The position numbers and the translations under genes are program-made. A stretch of DNA of 64,000 nucleotides from Camelus bactrianus (lineage: Eukaryota > Chordata > Mammalia > Artiodactyla > Camelidae): contig NC_133546.1 of NCBI RefSeq assembly GCF_048773025.1, positions 63,697,001 through 63,761,000 of the forward strand, read 5' to 3'. Every line of letters starts with the position of its first letter. Positions within the stretch are counted from its first letter, which is position 1. Below, one piece after another: positions 10,341 through 23,530 of this stretch. Under the pieces are notes generated by a model. That model was not told the DNA's origin. It saw only the letters and a list, made by a program, of their open reading frames with translations, and made no database searches.

Positions 10341-12689
10341 GTAAGCCCGCCCGCACCAACCCCCCCCCCCCAACCCCGGTCACGGTCACCGGCAGGCAGG
10401 CCCTCCCGCCCTCCCGGGACGCTGCCCCGTCAGCAGCCGGGCGAGCAGGGCGGCCTCCGGGGTGCCCCCCGAGCCTCGGTGCGGGCCGGGCGCGTCGGTA
10501 CCCGGCAGCGCGATGGGAGGGCGGTGCTGTGCCTTGGCATCCCGTTTGGGGAACCATGGAGAGGGAACTTGTTTAAACGCTTCGCGGCTTCTCTTCTCCA
10601 AAGGCAAGAGCCAAGCTAAGGAAGGTAGGGTCAGCAAAGCGCATGAATGGAATGTTTTTTGTGAAGGTAGCAGGTGGCCTGCCCGCTCAGCCTCAATGTG
10701 CCTCCCACGTACTGGGTCCACTCAGTGTGGCGACCATAGGAGGCTGCTGTGGAGAGAGGTGGCCCTCCTGGTCCAGCCTGCACAGAAACGTGTTCAGAGT
10801 CTTGGATCCCATGAACAACCTAGAAGTGGGGCCTCTTGGTTTCTGGAGGTTAAGAGGCTGGGAATTCGTGGTGGGTGGCTTCTGCCTTGGGCACCGCATG
10901 ACCTGGTGCAAAATCCCTGTCCCAGATATGGCTCTGTGGATGAAGCCATTACTATTTTTTTTTTGAATCTGGCCTTTGGGAAATTAAAAAAAAATTTTTT
11001 TTTTAAATAGACCACTTTTTATTAAAAGGGGAATTTTAGTGCACTGTTCAACAGGCCCTTCTTCAGATCCTGGTAACATTTCGTTTTTCTTCACTGATAA
11101 TGTAGTGTAGGTATACCTAAGAGTTCTTTCAATTGAAAAACACTTTGGAATTGATAAATTTGCTTCTCTAGATACTTAGTAGTCACACTTATTTTATAGC
11201 CAGGTTTGTGTCTGGATTGACTGTTCCTTTTGTGTAAGTGTGTGCTTCTGACGATTCCTTTTTATTGAGTACATGGAAAATGCCATCAGTCAGCACAGAG
11301 GCCTGTTGAGTCGCTTTGGGTCTTTTTACTAGATACCTTTTTGCATTAAGAACTAGACCTCAGCACCGGCCTCCCCCACCATGGTGCCAGTGATTTGTTG
11401 ATCATTATTAATGACTTGAAGACTTGTGATTTGTTTTATTGTATAAATTATAGCTACTGCGAGTTCTTTTTGATTTTTGTGGCGACAGGCAATTTTTACC
11501 TTTCTATGATTATTTAGTATTTGTGGTCATAAAGCATTATGAAATTTTAAATATTTATTTTTTTCTTCAAAATGAATTTAATTGCTAGTTTGATTTTCTT
11601 TCCTCCTTTTTTATTATTCTGCAGATTGGGGCCTATTTTCAGTAGGAAAAAGGGAAAATTTGATGTGACAAAACAATTTATGACTTTTTTGTGTACCTGC
11701 CTGCTGTAATTTATGACCAAATAATGGGTTGCCACTTAAGAAGAACCACGTGAGTGGTATAACCTGTTTGAATTTCCTCAAGTCAGGGGCAAGAATGTCT
11801 GTTTCAAGTGGGTAGATGAAATAGGCAGTCCCTGAGCAAAAGCAATTATGCCATTACTGTCTACATCAAGAATTTATGATATTGAAATCCTTTTAACTCC
11901 CATTCATGAGTAAGGATTAATTTCTACTTAAGAGTAATAATATCACAGAGATCTTCCATCAAGGACATTAAGGTGAATCAGTAACGTGTTAAGAACATGT
12001 TTTTTGAATTTGTAATTGAACTTTACTGTCTGCATAGTGTCAAATTGGATTTAAAATCTGGTTCACCAACTTGGGGGTGATCACTGGAATAAACTTGACT
12101 CTTGTTAGTTCTGAGACGGTTGTGTGGTACCTCATGGAAGTAACAGGATGTCCTCATTTGTACCACTGAAACCATAGCAGTGGGATCTTGATAGGCTCTA
12201 TTCTGAAGACCTCTGGGCCTTTAAATTTTCCAGTAGCCCAGGAATTTTTACTGATTTTTGTGATAACCTTGGCTGCAAAGAAATCATTAGTAGATCTTAC
12301 GCCCTAAAACAGTCCAGTCTGTCACCTGGCTACCCTAAGCCTTCTTCACTTACAGTCCCACACATCTTCATTGCCTCACCTTTTTGGTAATTGCAACAGC
12401 TTTTCTGGTTTTCAGTATTCTAGTCTGTCTTACATGTGGGTATGAGAGAAATACCTTCATCAATTAGCGTTTTCTTCCTGTTACTCTTCTGTTATCCAAG
12501 TGTTTTTAGGATGTCGTTTCCTGTTATGTTGAATGTAAAATCAATCTGCTAATTAGGTTTACTGTCTTCTCCAAATTTATCTCATTAGTTTACCACCTTA
12601 GCCTTCCTTTTAAAATATATTTGCTGAATCTCTTAATACTTTCCTTTTATCTCTGTGTAATTCCTACAATTAAAATGTCATTAATTGAT

Positions 12690-12905
12690 TTAATGATCTC
12701 CTGGGGGAAGACTTTCCTAATTATCGGTCCTATTAGCATTATTGAACACCTCTTTTTTGTGTAATCAGTTGTACCATGTTATTCTATATTTACTGCATTG
12801 TATTTTTTTTTCTTAGTTGATCTTGATTGTCTTAGGGTGGGGATCATAATCCTTAGTACGGAATTTTGCTCAGCGGACATTAAATAAATGTTTAATTAAA
12901 GAATG
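12690..12905 (+). repeat. L2-like LINE 3' end
   Basis: 'gggggaagactttcctaatt' at the left and 'cggacattaaataaatgttt' at the right match, in order, the L2 motifs ccctgac...ttcctcagggaagcctt and ctcaataaatgtttgttgaatga. The middle is diverged. Confidence 0.45.
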
Positions 12906-15627
12906 AACCATATTTTTAAAAAATTTCTTTGATTTCCAAGCAGTACTCAGCTTTTGAAGCAGGTAGCTTTTCAAATGGTAGTTTGGGCATTGTTCTAAGA
13001 CATTTATCATCTTTAGTGTAATTTCCTGACTCACAATGAAATCTGAAGTTCAGCTGACTCCATAAACCCTTGTATTGTATAATGGAGTGTAGTCAGAAAA
13101 GTTGGAATTTGGTTTAAACCTGACCATCCCATGAAATTTTAATTATTTTTTGGATAACCTTTGGGAGGTACTCAGTCTTAGTAAATATCAAAGTTAACAG
13201 TAGATGTGATCTGAATTAAAAAAAATAGAGAATTTTGAAAACCTTAGAGAAATAGGATCTTTCTTTATTGGTAGTAATTCATGTATGGTTCTTACTATTT
13301 GTATACTCAAGTTTGCATCATTCCAGGTAGGATATCATCATAGCATTTGGAGAAGCATTTCTGCCTCACACTTAGGAGGTTCAGTATCTTCCTGTTCACA
13401 GTTCAAACTACTTTTCAGGCGCTTATCTTTGCCTTCATTACAGATGCTTATTTAATTTAATGTTTATGATCTTCATAGATACCTTCTGATTCTGATGAGT
13501 TGTGTTTCAAATTTTCTTAGAAATTTTCAATAATCATTAAAATAATAATGTTTTATTCATCAAAATTAAAATTCTACACACAATAAAAGTAATCACACTT
13601 AATTCTTTATTTTTCAACTTACTAGTTTGCTGTATTTCTCTGTGCAATGTCAGTAAACCCTAATTGATACGTCTATCATAATTCAGTTGAGTTTACATGG
13701 TTTCTGTATCTTTAAGATTAAGTGATATTGTGACCTACAAGTAAATCTCTCAAAGATACCACTCTTCAACATTTAAGGCAGTTAGATCCAGTTTCAGATA
13801 GTGATGGTGTTTTATCTAAGTCAGTTTTGGTGAGCATGATTAACTTTTAAATCTGAAAAATGAGCTTCTGGGCAAGTGCATTTGTAGACGTTTGTCTTGA
13901 TAGGTCAAGACCTAGCTGAATGTGTTGTAGGGAAAAAAGGAAACAAGGGTGATGATGAAGGAAAGTTACCTTAAACCTCCTCTTTTTTCTTCAGTGTAAA
14001 TTATACTAGAATGAATTATTCAAAAACTTTTGTCAGTACATACAGTTCTCTGGAGTTCCCTCAGTAATATGAGCAACTGATATACATCATTTAACATGGA
14101 ATCCCACTGATGGGAAAGCCATTGTAATGAAGATGTACAGCCATATGCCTCCATGTTTGTTTGTTGCATTGGTAATATAGGACAGCACCAAACCAGAACA
14201 TGTTGTGCCTTAATGAGTAGAAAGATGAACTTGATTTTGAGAACTGGTGATAGGGCCCCAGAAGATATGGCATACAGAAAATATTGAAGAGAGGAATAGG
14301 TTTGAAATTTTTCATTTTGTGTTCTGATTTCCTTCTAATTTTGGAAAATGCAAAATAATGGAACGAACCTTCTAAGACTTTGTGTCTAGAAGAAATGAGC
14401 CTAAGCTGCAATTCTTTTCATTAGCAGTTGTGAGATTTCAAGTGAGATTTTCTTAACTAGCTTCAGTTACTGTCCTTGTAAAAGAGAGTGATAATTTTAG
14501 TTATTTATCTCTTTTAAAATTTAACAAATATTTATTCAGAACCTACTGTATGCTAGGTAATATTCTGGGTGCAGAGGACATAGCCATGAATGAGTCCTGT
14601 GAATGTACTTATATTCCATTGTAATATTTATGTTTTACCTCTCTACTTAGATATTAAAGAGTGTATATTAATTTTTCTAAACTATATATTATAAAAACAG
14701 GTTTTTTTGTTACTATAGCTATTAATATGATAGTACTTTTATGTAGTCTGAACTCATAGCTAGAACAATTATAAAGTACTTTTTTAAAGTGTAATTGTTA
14801 CCCCATCTCTCGAATTTTTGATTTATATCAAATCAAACATGATTGTGTTGTCTATTAAATTTATGAATTTCATAGTAAAAAAACAAAAATATATCTTTCT
14901 GGAAGAGGCAGATTTACATTTTACTCTGAGATGCATATAAGTGAGCTTGGCTGATACCACGTGACCTTTGCAACCTATCATGGATTTTCACAGAATGCTA
15001 GATGTGGGTTAAAGATAGCTCTGCAAAGGAAAACAACAAGGAAAGCTTTTTGCTTCTTGGGACTCTGCTCACAATGTGTAAAGACGTAGAAGTATGAAAG
15101 TCTATGGCTTATTTGAGAAAAGTAGAGGTATGCCCTGGGTAGTAAAAATTACTGGGATAAGAGCGGTGAGTTGCAAAGAAGGGAAATTTAAAACTTCCAG
15201 TGGTGTGAAACCAGCCTTTACTTTAATATGTTTGACTTTGAAAGTAATCAGTTATTCTGACAGAACAAGTATTTGGACTGTTTTCCAATGGTTTTCAAAA
15301 CTGACATGACCCAATACTGTTACAGACTCCAGGTGGCCTGATATGGCCTACTCATAACATCATTATTTATTTTATCTTACTGAGCCAACTCAGCAAACTT
15401 GTTGACAGTATATGGGTCCAGAATCAATCATCAGATATGTTAAAATTCAGTAGAACTAATTTGGGAATGTTTCTAACCTAAATTATTAAGAAATTTTCTT
15501 AGACATGGGGGCCTAAATATAAAGTGTATTGGTAAAACTGATTCAAAGTGGTATTTGAAATATTTTATGGATAATATGTTGTTACCTTTCTTTAGCTTGA
15601 TGTATGTAATACAGTACACTTTTTTTT

Positions 15628-15845
15628 AAGTTTTCTGTTTTTTATTTTTATTGAGTTATAGTCAGTTTACAATGTTGTGTCAATTTCCAGTGTAGAGCAC
15701 AATTTTTCAGTTATACACGAACATACATATTTTCATTGTCGCATTCTTTTTCACTGTGAGCTACCACAAGATCTTGTATATATTTCCCTGTGCTATACAG
15801 TATAATGTTATTTATCTGTTTTACATATGCCTGTCAGTATCTACA
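15628..15845 (-). repeat. L1 3' end, minus strand
   Basis: 'attgagttatagtcagttta', 'caatgttgtgtcaatttcca' and 'tccctgtgctatacagtata' are the 3' UTR of the young L1 lineage found repeatedly in this window. The poly(A) tail is the T run at 15621-15628. Severely 5'-truncated (about 0.2 kb). Confidence 0.8.
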
Positions 15846-16160
15846 GTACACTTTAAAACAAAGGATTATTGTTGCCTTCAATGAATTTAGAAAATTTAAA
15901 ACATCAATATTTTTCCTTAGGCCCTGAAGCTGTATCTAAGTTAGCCATCGACTAAACTGGTTTCAGATACTTGAGACCTTTGAGATTAGAGAGAGGGGAG
16001 AGACACTATCCTTTAAGTTTCTGTAGTTTAATTTGGCAGTTTGGGAAGTCAGTATAATAATTAATAATGTTCTCTAAAAACATAAAAACATTAACTCACT
16101 CCTATAGTAATGAACAAACCCTTGGCCTAAAACATTAATACTATTTTTTAAATAATCAGG

Positions 16161-16788
16161 TGTGGGTTTGCCACCAGTTGTGGGTTCTGGCCAGCAGAAG
16201 TCCCACCGAGACAGAATGAATTACTCAAGACTCTGTGGAAAAGTCAAGAGAGTGAGAGGGAGTCAGGAGCTAACTCCATGAGCCTCTCAAATCTCTCATA
16301 TTTATTGAGTACAGTCAAAGGAGGAATGCAGGAATTTAGGGAAGGACAGGGTGGGATCACAATGAGTACAAAGGCTTTGTTTATTGTTGGTGTTTGGCTC
16401 AAGGCCAGAAGACCCTTTTGGTGAATCATGTTCCTGTGGAGCCTTTCAGCTTATCAGGGCGGAACGCATGAGAATCAGCTGCTTAACAAGATTTTTCTTG
16501 AACTCAGGCGGCTGTGCCTGGCTTAGGTTGCCCCCCTCAGGGGATCTTACCCATCCTTGGTTAGCCAGCCTTCTCACCTCTGAGTCTGCAGCTTTTTATA
16601 AGTTGTTTACCATTCCAGCCCAAGGCTGTTTTGGGGATAGAAGACTAACAGCAGGCACAGGCACGCCCAGCGTTTATAGCCGGGGGCCTGGGTCATTGCT
16701 AAAGACTCAAGGCAGTTACCAAGCACATCTTAAAAGAGGTAAGCGCTGGGATTGTTACAATTTGTTAACCCAGTCATGGGCTCCCACA
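16161..16788 (-). repeat. Solo LTR, ERV2-like, with 6-bp target duplication
   Basis: A 628-bp LTR with termini TGTGGGTTTG on the left and GGGCTCCCACA on the right. It is flanked by perfect direct repeats ATCAGG at 16155-16160 and 16789-16794. A 6-bp duplication is typical of betaretrovirus-like (ERV2) elements. The minus strand carries an AATAAA signal (plus-strand 'tatttattgagt' near 16300). No internal sequence is present, so it is a recombined solo LTR. The perfect duplication suggests a relatively recent, lineage-specific insertion. Confidence 0.8.
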
Positions 16789-17044
16789 ATCAGGTAATGG
16801 TTGAGTTAGAACATCCGCAAGAGTACTTGCATGTTCATAGGAATGCTCATGATTGCACTATGAGTATCCCTGGGGTTGTTGAAGTCTAACCTGTCTCTCT
16901 AGGATCTGGAGACTGAAGGAGTCCTAAGGCTCCATTGTAACATTAGGACTAGGCCTCTTAAGCTTACAGTATATTAAAATACATTTAAAATATCTATACA
17001 GAGTCCTCTAAGATATTTTCAAACTTTTTTGGTTGAGATACATG

Positions 17045-17099
17045 TACAGACACACACACGCACACACATACACACATACATACATGCATACATACATAG
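17045..17099. repeat. (CA)n/(CATA)n microsatellite
   Basis: Alternating ca units with interspersed cata units (acacacacacgcacacac then acatacatac). Ends 10 bp before the MLT1 LTR. Confidence 0.9.
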
Positions 17100-17108
17100 T
17101 AAGCATAT

Positions 17109-17495
17109 TGTTACGGGCTGAATTGTGTCCTCCCCAAAATCCTATGTTGATGTTGTAACCCCTAGTATCTCTGAATTTAACACTATTTGGACATGAAGTC
17201 TTTAAAGAGGTAATTAAGTTAGAATCAGGTATTTAGGGTGAGCCCTCATCCCGTATGATTGGTGGCTTTATAAGAAGAGGAGATCAGGACACATACACGG
17301 AGGACAGCCAGTGTGAAGACAGTGGGAGAAGATAGCCACCTTCAAGTCAAAGAGAGATGCCTCAGAATGGAAGCAGCCCTGCCCAGACATCTTGATCTTG
17401 GACTTCTAGCTTCAAGAATTGTGAGGAAATAAACTTCTGTTGTTTTAGTCACTCAGTCTGGTACTTTGTAATGGCAGCTTTAGCAAAGTAATACA
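17109..17495 (+). repeat. MLT1-type solo LTR (ERVL-MaLR fossil)
   Basis: Starts TGTTACGGGCTGAATTGTGT and runs through 'gtggctttataagaagagga', 'caggacacatacacggagg' and 'tgaggaaataaacttctgtt' to 'agcaaagtaatacat', the full layout of an MLT1 LTR. It is near full length (387 bp), with ordinary divergence for a placental-age fossil. Confidence 0.85.
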
Positions 17496-19156
17496 TTGAT
17501 GGAATTGAAACAAAATTTCATACTGCAGTACTTTTCCCTTGCTGTGTATAGTGTACTCTAATAGATCCCGTAACAATTTTTTTCTTAAATGTTGGCTATG
17601 ATTTACCTGTGAATCACAATTCATTTCATCCATTTTAAAATCCAAGTTAAAAAAATTCTACTCTAAGACTTAAGTAGTGCATTCATATACCTGGGGTGAT
17701 TATTACAGAGTAACTTACTTTTCTGGGTCTTAGTGTTGTGGATGGGGCCCAAGTTTGCCTTGGCAGTACTGGCTCAGCCTTCTTTTGTTTTTCCATCTGC
17801 GTGTCCAGATTGAGGTATCTTTTAAACCAATAATCTTGAAACTATGAGAGCATTATTGTTGTTACTAATAGTGGCAGGTCTGGCTAGTCACCAGAACAGT
17901 AAGTCCTTACTTATATGCCCAGAGCCAGAAAGAAATTGTAACTTGGCTAATGAGTATTTTTGTTGGTCTTTAAAATTTTTACTTATTCCAAATCTTGCTT
18001 ATATTTAATTTTTATGTATGGTAACTGTAACATGACAAAATTGAAAGCAAATAAATTGGTCATATCGATAAATATGAATGAAGATTAACTCACCTATTAA
18101 TAAAATTATTTTCAGATTGTTTCACAAAGCACAAGCAAACTATGCTGTGTATAAGAAATACACTGAGAACAAAATGTTACAAAAAGGCTAAAAACAAAGG
18201 TGAGAAAATGCAAACATCGGGAAGTCAGGGTTATCCTGACATCAGACAATGTGGTGGTCACATCAGAAAGCATCAAATGAGACAAAATACATTTATAAAT
18301 GTTGAAAGGTACAATTCTGAATGAAGTTATACATGTAATGAATGTCTGTGCACCAAATGACACAGCAGCTACCTTCATAAAAAACACTATAGGGCATGCA
18401 AAGAGAAATAAGAAACACACAAATACTGGAAGACTTTAACAAATATCTCTCAGTGCAGGACACATCATAGGGGAAAAATAATCTTTCCATACAGTAATTT
18501 CTTCCTCAGATTTCTTGGGAAATTTATGTTTCTCCAAATCATGAGAAAATTCAGTTGAGAAATTGGGAAAATGAGAAAGCTTAGTAAATAATACAGAGAT
18601 GTTACTGATTTGAAAGATCCAATGACATAAAGTCAAATGGAGGAGTTGGAAAGGGTGACTTGTAGAGTCAGAAGTGAAGGTCGACATTTCCTGGATCTTC
18701 ATAGGAACATTTAGGTGAGAAACAGTAATGATCTAAGCAGTCAGTTTTTCTTATAGCTGTTGTCAATTTCTGATATCGGTCTTTTAATTTCTGTGTTTAG
18801 ACCATTTACATTTAATGTAATTATTAATATGTTTGGATTTCTGTCCACTATTTTATTATTAGGTGGTTGGCTATTCCCTCTGATTTTTTATTCTTCTTTC
18901 CTGCCTTCTTTTATATTGTTAGAATATTTTTATTCCTTTTTAATTTCTCTATTGAGTTTTGACAGTATCTCTTTGTATAGTCTTTTATTAGCTGCTCAAG
19001 GAATTATGGTATACATCTTTTCACAGTCTACTTAAAATGAACATTTTGCCACTTCAATTGGAATGTAGAAATTTTACCATCATGTAAGTCTCATTACTTT
19101 CCTCTGTTTATGTTATAGTTGTTTTGTGTTACATGCACTTACATCTTTATACATGT

Positions 19157-20190
19157 ATTACATAATATTTAAAAAATTGAGATAATTGACATATGGCATA
19201 TTAGTTTCAGGTGTACAATGTAATGATTCGATATTTGTATATGTTGTGAAATGATCACAGTAAGTCTGGTTAACACCCATCATTGTACATAGTTGCAAAA
19301 TTTTTTTTCTTGTGATGAGAACTTCTAAGATTTACTCTCTTAACAACCTAACATTCAATACAGTATAATTAACTACAGTCACCATGGTGTACATTACATC
19401 CCCATGACTTATTTATTTTATAACGGGAAGTTTGTGCCTTTGGCCACCATTGCCTGTTTTACCCATTCCTCACTCCCCACCTCTGGCAACCACCAATCTG
19501 TTCTCTGAATTTCAGTTTGTTTTTTTTTAATTCCACATGTAAGTAAGATCATTCAGTATTTATCTTTCCCTGTCTGACTTACTTTACTTGGCATAATGCC
19601 CTCAAGGTCCATCCAGTTTATTTCAAATGGCAAGATTTCTTTCTTTTTTAAATGGCTCAGTAATATTCCATTGTGTACATTTACACCACACTTTCTTTAT
19701 CCATTCATTCATTGATGGACACTTAGATTGTCTCCATATCTTGACTGTTGTAAATAATGTTGCAGTGAGCACAGAGGTGCATATGTATCTTTGAATTGGT
19801 GCTTTTGTTTCCTTCAGATAGATACCCAGGAGTGGTTCATATAGTACTAATATTTATAATTTTTTAAGGACTCTCCATACTGTTTTCCATACATTGGCTG
19901 CACTCACTTACACTGCCACCAGCAGTGCACAGGTGTTCCCTTTTCTCCACGTCCTCAGCAGCTCTTATTATTTCTTGTCTTTTTCATAATAGCCATTCTG
20001 ACAGATGTGAAGTGGTATCTTACTGTGGTTTTCATTTGCATTTCCCTGATGATTAGTGATACTGAGCACTTTTTTTATGTGCCTGTTGGCCATCCGTATG
20101 TTTTCTTTAGAAAAAATCTATTCAGATCTGCCCATTTTTTTAAATTGGATTCTTTGGATTTTTTTGCTGTTGAGTTATATAAAAAAGTTT
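19157..20190 (-). repeat. L1M-type 3' fragment nested in the HAL1
   Basis: Minus-strand L1 from the 3' UTR ('ttgagataattgacatatgg', 'caaccaccaatctgttctct') into the ORF2 end ('tctgacagatgtgaagtggt', 'cccatttttttaaattgga'). HAL1-like sequence continues on both sides. No open frame survives. Its divergence looks older than that of the L1s at 25.7 and 27 kb. Confidence 0.75.
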
Positions 20191-20900
20191 TTTGATGTAA
20201 TAATTTAATGTAATGTTTATAACTTTTGATTTTAACTGTCATACATATTTTAAAGAATTTAAGAGGGAAGGGATAATCTATTAGTTACCCCAGATATTTA
20301 CGCTTTTTCTTAACTCTTCTTTCATTCCTGATGTTTAGGTTTTCCTCAGGTATCATTTCCCTTCCACCTGAAGAACTTCCTTTGACATTTCTTTTAGAGC
20401 ATTTTGCTGGAGACTGCTTGTCTTCGTTTTCCTTCATCTGAGAATGTCTTTATTTTATTTTCATTTCTGAGAGATGTTTTCACCAGTTATGGAACTCTGG
20501 GTTGACATTCATTTTTCTTCAACACTTTAAAATGCCGTTTCTCTTCCTCCTGTTTCTGATAAGTCTGCAGTCATTTGAATTATTGTATGTATATAATGTG
20601 TCATTTTTCTCTGGCTCCTTTAAAGATGTTTTCTTTGTTGTTAGTTTTCCACATCTTGAAGATAATTTTTCTGGGTTTGTATTTATCTGAGTCCTTCTTG
20701 GAGTTGGCCGAGCTTCTTGAATTTGTAAGTTTATGTCTTGCACCAAAATTGGTAAGTTTTTAGCCATTATTTCTCCAAATATTTTCTCTCTCTCCTCTTC
20801 TTTTGGGCCTTTTGGTGTTGTCCCACAGGTCCCTGAGACTCTGACTTCTTTTTTTTTTCCCAGTCATTTTTTCTCTTTGCTTTTCAGATGGTTAATTTCT

Positions 20901-21035
20901 TCTTTTTTGGCGGGTGGAGGAGAGGTAATTAGGTTTACTTATTTATTTCATTTTTAGAGGAAGAACTGGGGATTGAACCCAGGACCTTGTATATGCTAAG
21001 CATGCGCTCTACTACTTGAGCTGTATCCTCCCCCA
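20901..21035 (-). repeat. Camelid tRNA-Ala SINE with 17-bp target duplication
   Basis: A full SINE on the minus strand: 'gggggaggatacagctcaag', 'tagtagagcgcatgcttagc', 'gtcctgggttcaatcccc', then A/T-rich tail. It is flanked by tcagatggttaatttct (20884-20900) and tcagatggctaatttct (21036-21052), a 17-bp target duplication with one mismatch. Inserted into the HAL1. Confidence 0.93.
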
Positions 21036-22989
21036 TCAGATGGCTAATTTCTAATTATCTATCTTCTTCACTGACTCTCTGCTCTTTATCTACATTCTGT
21101 TCTTGAGCCCATCCAATGAATGTTTTACTTCAGTTATTGTATTTTTCATTTCTAAAATTTCCACTTGGTTCTTGATAGCTTTCTTTCTTGGCCAAGAGTT
21201 TCTATCTTTCCATTCATTTCCAAGTATTTTGCCCTTACGGTTTGTGGCATAGTAACACTGATTGTAAATCTTCATCAGATAACTCCCATTATGTGTGTCA
21301 TCTCAGGATTGGTGTTTGTTGTTTTGTTTTTTCCTTTGAGAGTTCACATTTTCCTGTTTCTGTGCATTCTAAGGAATTTTTACATGTATTTTGGATATTT
21401 GCATATTAGAATATTCTAGGTTATGGTTAAATCCTTAGGGGTATACTGTCCTTTTTTAAATTTTTGCAGCCATTCAGCCTGGTTAGGCCAGTTCAAAAGT
21501 TGGGCCCACCTTCTGTGGGTTGTGGTTCCAATATCAATTATGTTTTCCAAGCCTACTTTGCAGTACTATTTAGATCTGTTTATCATGTGTACCACCCAGT
21601 GGCCAGTGTGGGATCTTTGCAGTGGTTTACTCCATGGTTTAGTTCTCAAATCCTTTGTTATGCTGTTTAAGCTCAGATCTAATCATGCATAGCTCAGAGG
21701 TGAGCCCCAGGAGTTCATATACAACTTCATGGGATTGCTCTTTTGAGTTCCCTTTTTCCTGTGATCTTTCTGATACATTTTGTCTTCTTGAGGTGCCCCC
21801 TGTCCAGCCCACTAGCCAGAAAACTGGGCCTTCAGTTTCCCGGCTCTACTGTGTACATCCTCCAGCTGCATCTGCATGTGGCGCCTAGTTACCTGAAGAC
21901 AGAAAAATGCAACAGACACTTGACCTGTGATCTTGGGACCATTGCTCCTCTGGTTGAAAAGAATGATTTTCCTCCCTCAGAATTTTAGACATCTGCAGTG
22001 GCCATGCTCCTGCCACACACTGCAGGATTACCCCAAGGGTTGGGGCTGGAGAGGATGGAAAACAATAGTGAATTTCCCTCTTCTGTGACCTTTAAAAAGA
22101 GAACCCTTTTCTGATTCTTGGACTGGAAGGAGAAATCATCTCTTGGCACTATTTTTTTTGTCTGCATTTAGTTGCCTTTCCAGCTTTTATGATGCTTTTT
22201 GAGTCAAGGCCAGTTGATTACAGAGGGGGATAGGAAAAAAAAAAAGCTAGGTCATACTCGAGGGCGACTCTCCAGGAAACCTCACCGATGATTTGGCTTC
22301 TGGTCTTCTTCCCCAGTTCTTCTGCTACTGTTTACTTTTCAGAATCTTCAGATAGCTCAGAGCATTCTGTGCAAGTTTTATAGTTGGTTCTAGCATGAGA
22401 GACTAGAAAAAGAATGCTTCTACAATCTTGCACAGAACCAGAACCCTCAGATTATTAGTTTAAAGGTGTGAATGTGTGAAACTTGATTTTAAGTTTCAGA
22501 GGAAAAAACATCAGGGTATCAGCTCTCAAATGTCCATTTATATTTTTGCCCATTTTATGGGGGACATAGTTGCTATAGCCAAATAAAAGTAATAAAGGTT
22601 ATTCTGTGGACTGTGGTTCATATAAGATAAGAACTTTACATAATTTCTATGTAGAGTTCTATAGAAAAAATTTCTATATTCTAAGAATTTAGAAAGAGGT
22701 CTTTTTGAGCTCTATGTAGTATTTCACTTCTCTTCCTCCTCATGTTATGATGGAGAAAATATGACAGAAATTCCAAGATAGTTGCTCACAGGACCTGGAA
22801 TACAGTTAAGTAATCTGTAAAAGTTTGTTGAAGGGATAAATGAAGGGTAATTCTTGAAGTAACATTCTGGTAGCTCTGTTCTACCTTTCAGATGTGACTG
22901 TAACCTCTCTCCACAGGTCATATTCCACTTTGGGGGCTGAATATGCTGTTGGGTGTGTGTTGGAGAATCTCTTTCCTTTAGTGGGGATG

Positions 22990-23530
22990 AGGATGACTGG
23001 TGTATTGTTTAGAATTAGGCTTTGCTACATACAACCAACAAACAAAAAGCAACAAAACAGCAGTGACTCAAAGTCTACCTTATTTCTCTTTCATACATGA
23101 AGGAAATTGCAAGTGGACAGACTAGGGCTGTTTGGTGGGTCCAGCCAAGTCATCAGGAACACTGATGCTCTACTGTCTTAAAGAGCACTTCATTGTCCTC
23201 TGTGACCGTAGGTTTATAGACATGATACACTCATTCCAAGCTGGCCGCTGAAAGAAATGAGAGGAACACAGGAAGGCCTGTTTCCAGTGGCCTCTTTAAG
23301 GAGCCTTCCCCACACCCCCATCCAACACTTTCACTTCTATATCATTGTTCAGAACTTAGTCGCATGACCGCATCTAATACAGGGGAGGCTGGAATTATAG
23401 TCTTTTTTCTGCTGCATCACCATCCCACAGAATATGAGGATTTTCTTACTGGGGGAAGGGGAGAACAGATGTGGTAAGTAATTAGCAGGCTCTGCTGTAG
23501 CCAGAGCTTCCAGAAACATAAAGCTAGAGA
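22990..23530. repeat. Unclassified mammalian interspersed repeat
   Basis: 'ctcaaagtctaccttatttc', 'gtggcctctttaaggagcc', 'agtcgcatgaccgcatctaa' and 'ggggaggctggaattatagt' recall a widespread repeat that ends in 'gggaggctgggaaatgtagtc'. I cannot name the family with confidence. It makes no protein. Confidence 0.35.

Larger units (their letters stand above)
9740..10560 (+). promoter_or_regulatory. CpG-island promoter of ME1
   Basis: GC content and CpG density jump sharply here against an AT-rich background, densest at about 9950-10530, and the island spans exon 1. No TATA box is evident. Several GC-box-like runs occur (for example 'ccgcccccgg' at 10141). A pure pyrimidine run rich in CTC lies at about 9988-10023. 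The transcription start cannot be fixed from sequence alone; human ME1 also starts in a CpG island. Two other known regulators of ME1, thyroid hormone receptor and ChREBP/SREBP, have no site I would call with confidence. A single nuclear-receptor half-site (TGACCTTG, 9846-9853) is present. Confidence 0.85.
18745..22200 (-). repeat. HAL1-type 'half-L1' LINE, minus strand
   Basis: On the minus strand the frame at 20519-20767 begins MAKNLPILVQDINLQIQEAR and the one at 21090-21275 contains EILEMKNTITEVKHSLDGL. Both resemble the coiled-coil and RRM/C-terminal regions of L1 ORF1 protein. In the sense direction ORF1 is followed directly by a 3' region ('ggaagttcttcaggtggaag', then 'aatatgtttgg...acattaaatgtaaatggtc' read on the minus strand) without any reverse transcriptase ORF2, which is the HAL1 plan. 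The frames are broken. It carries two later insertions, an L1 at 19157-20190 and a SINE at 20901-21035. The outer edges are approximate. Confidence 0.65.

Noticed and set aside
10049-10576. Long plus-strand open frame (175 residues) across the promoter and exon 1
   Set aside because: It lies in GC-rich DNA where stop codons are rare, is rich in Pro/Arg/Ala, runs through the exon 1 donor and is out of frame with ME1. Several other frames in the island are equally open on both strands.
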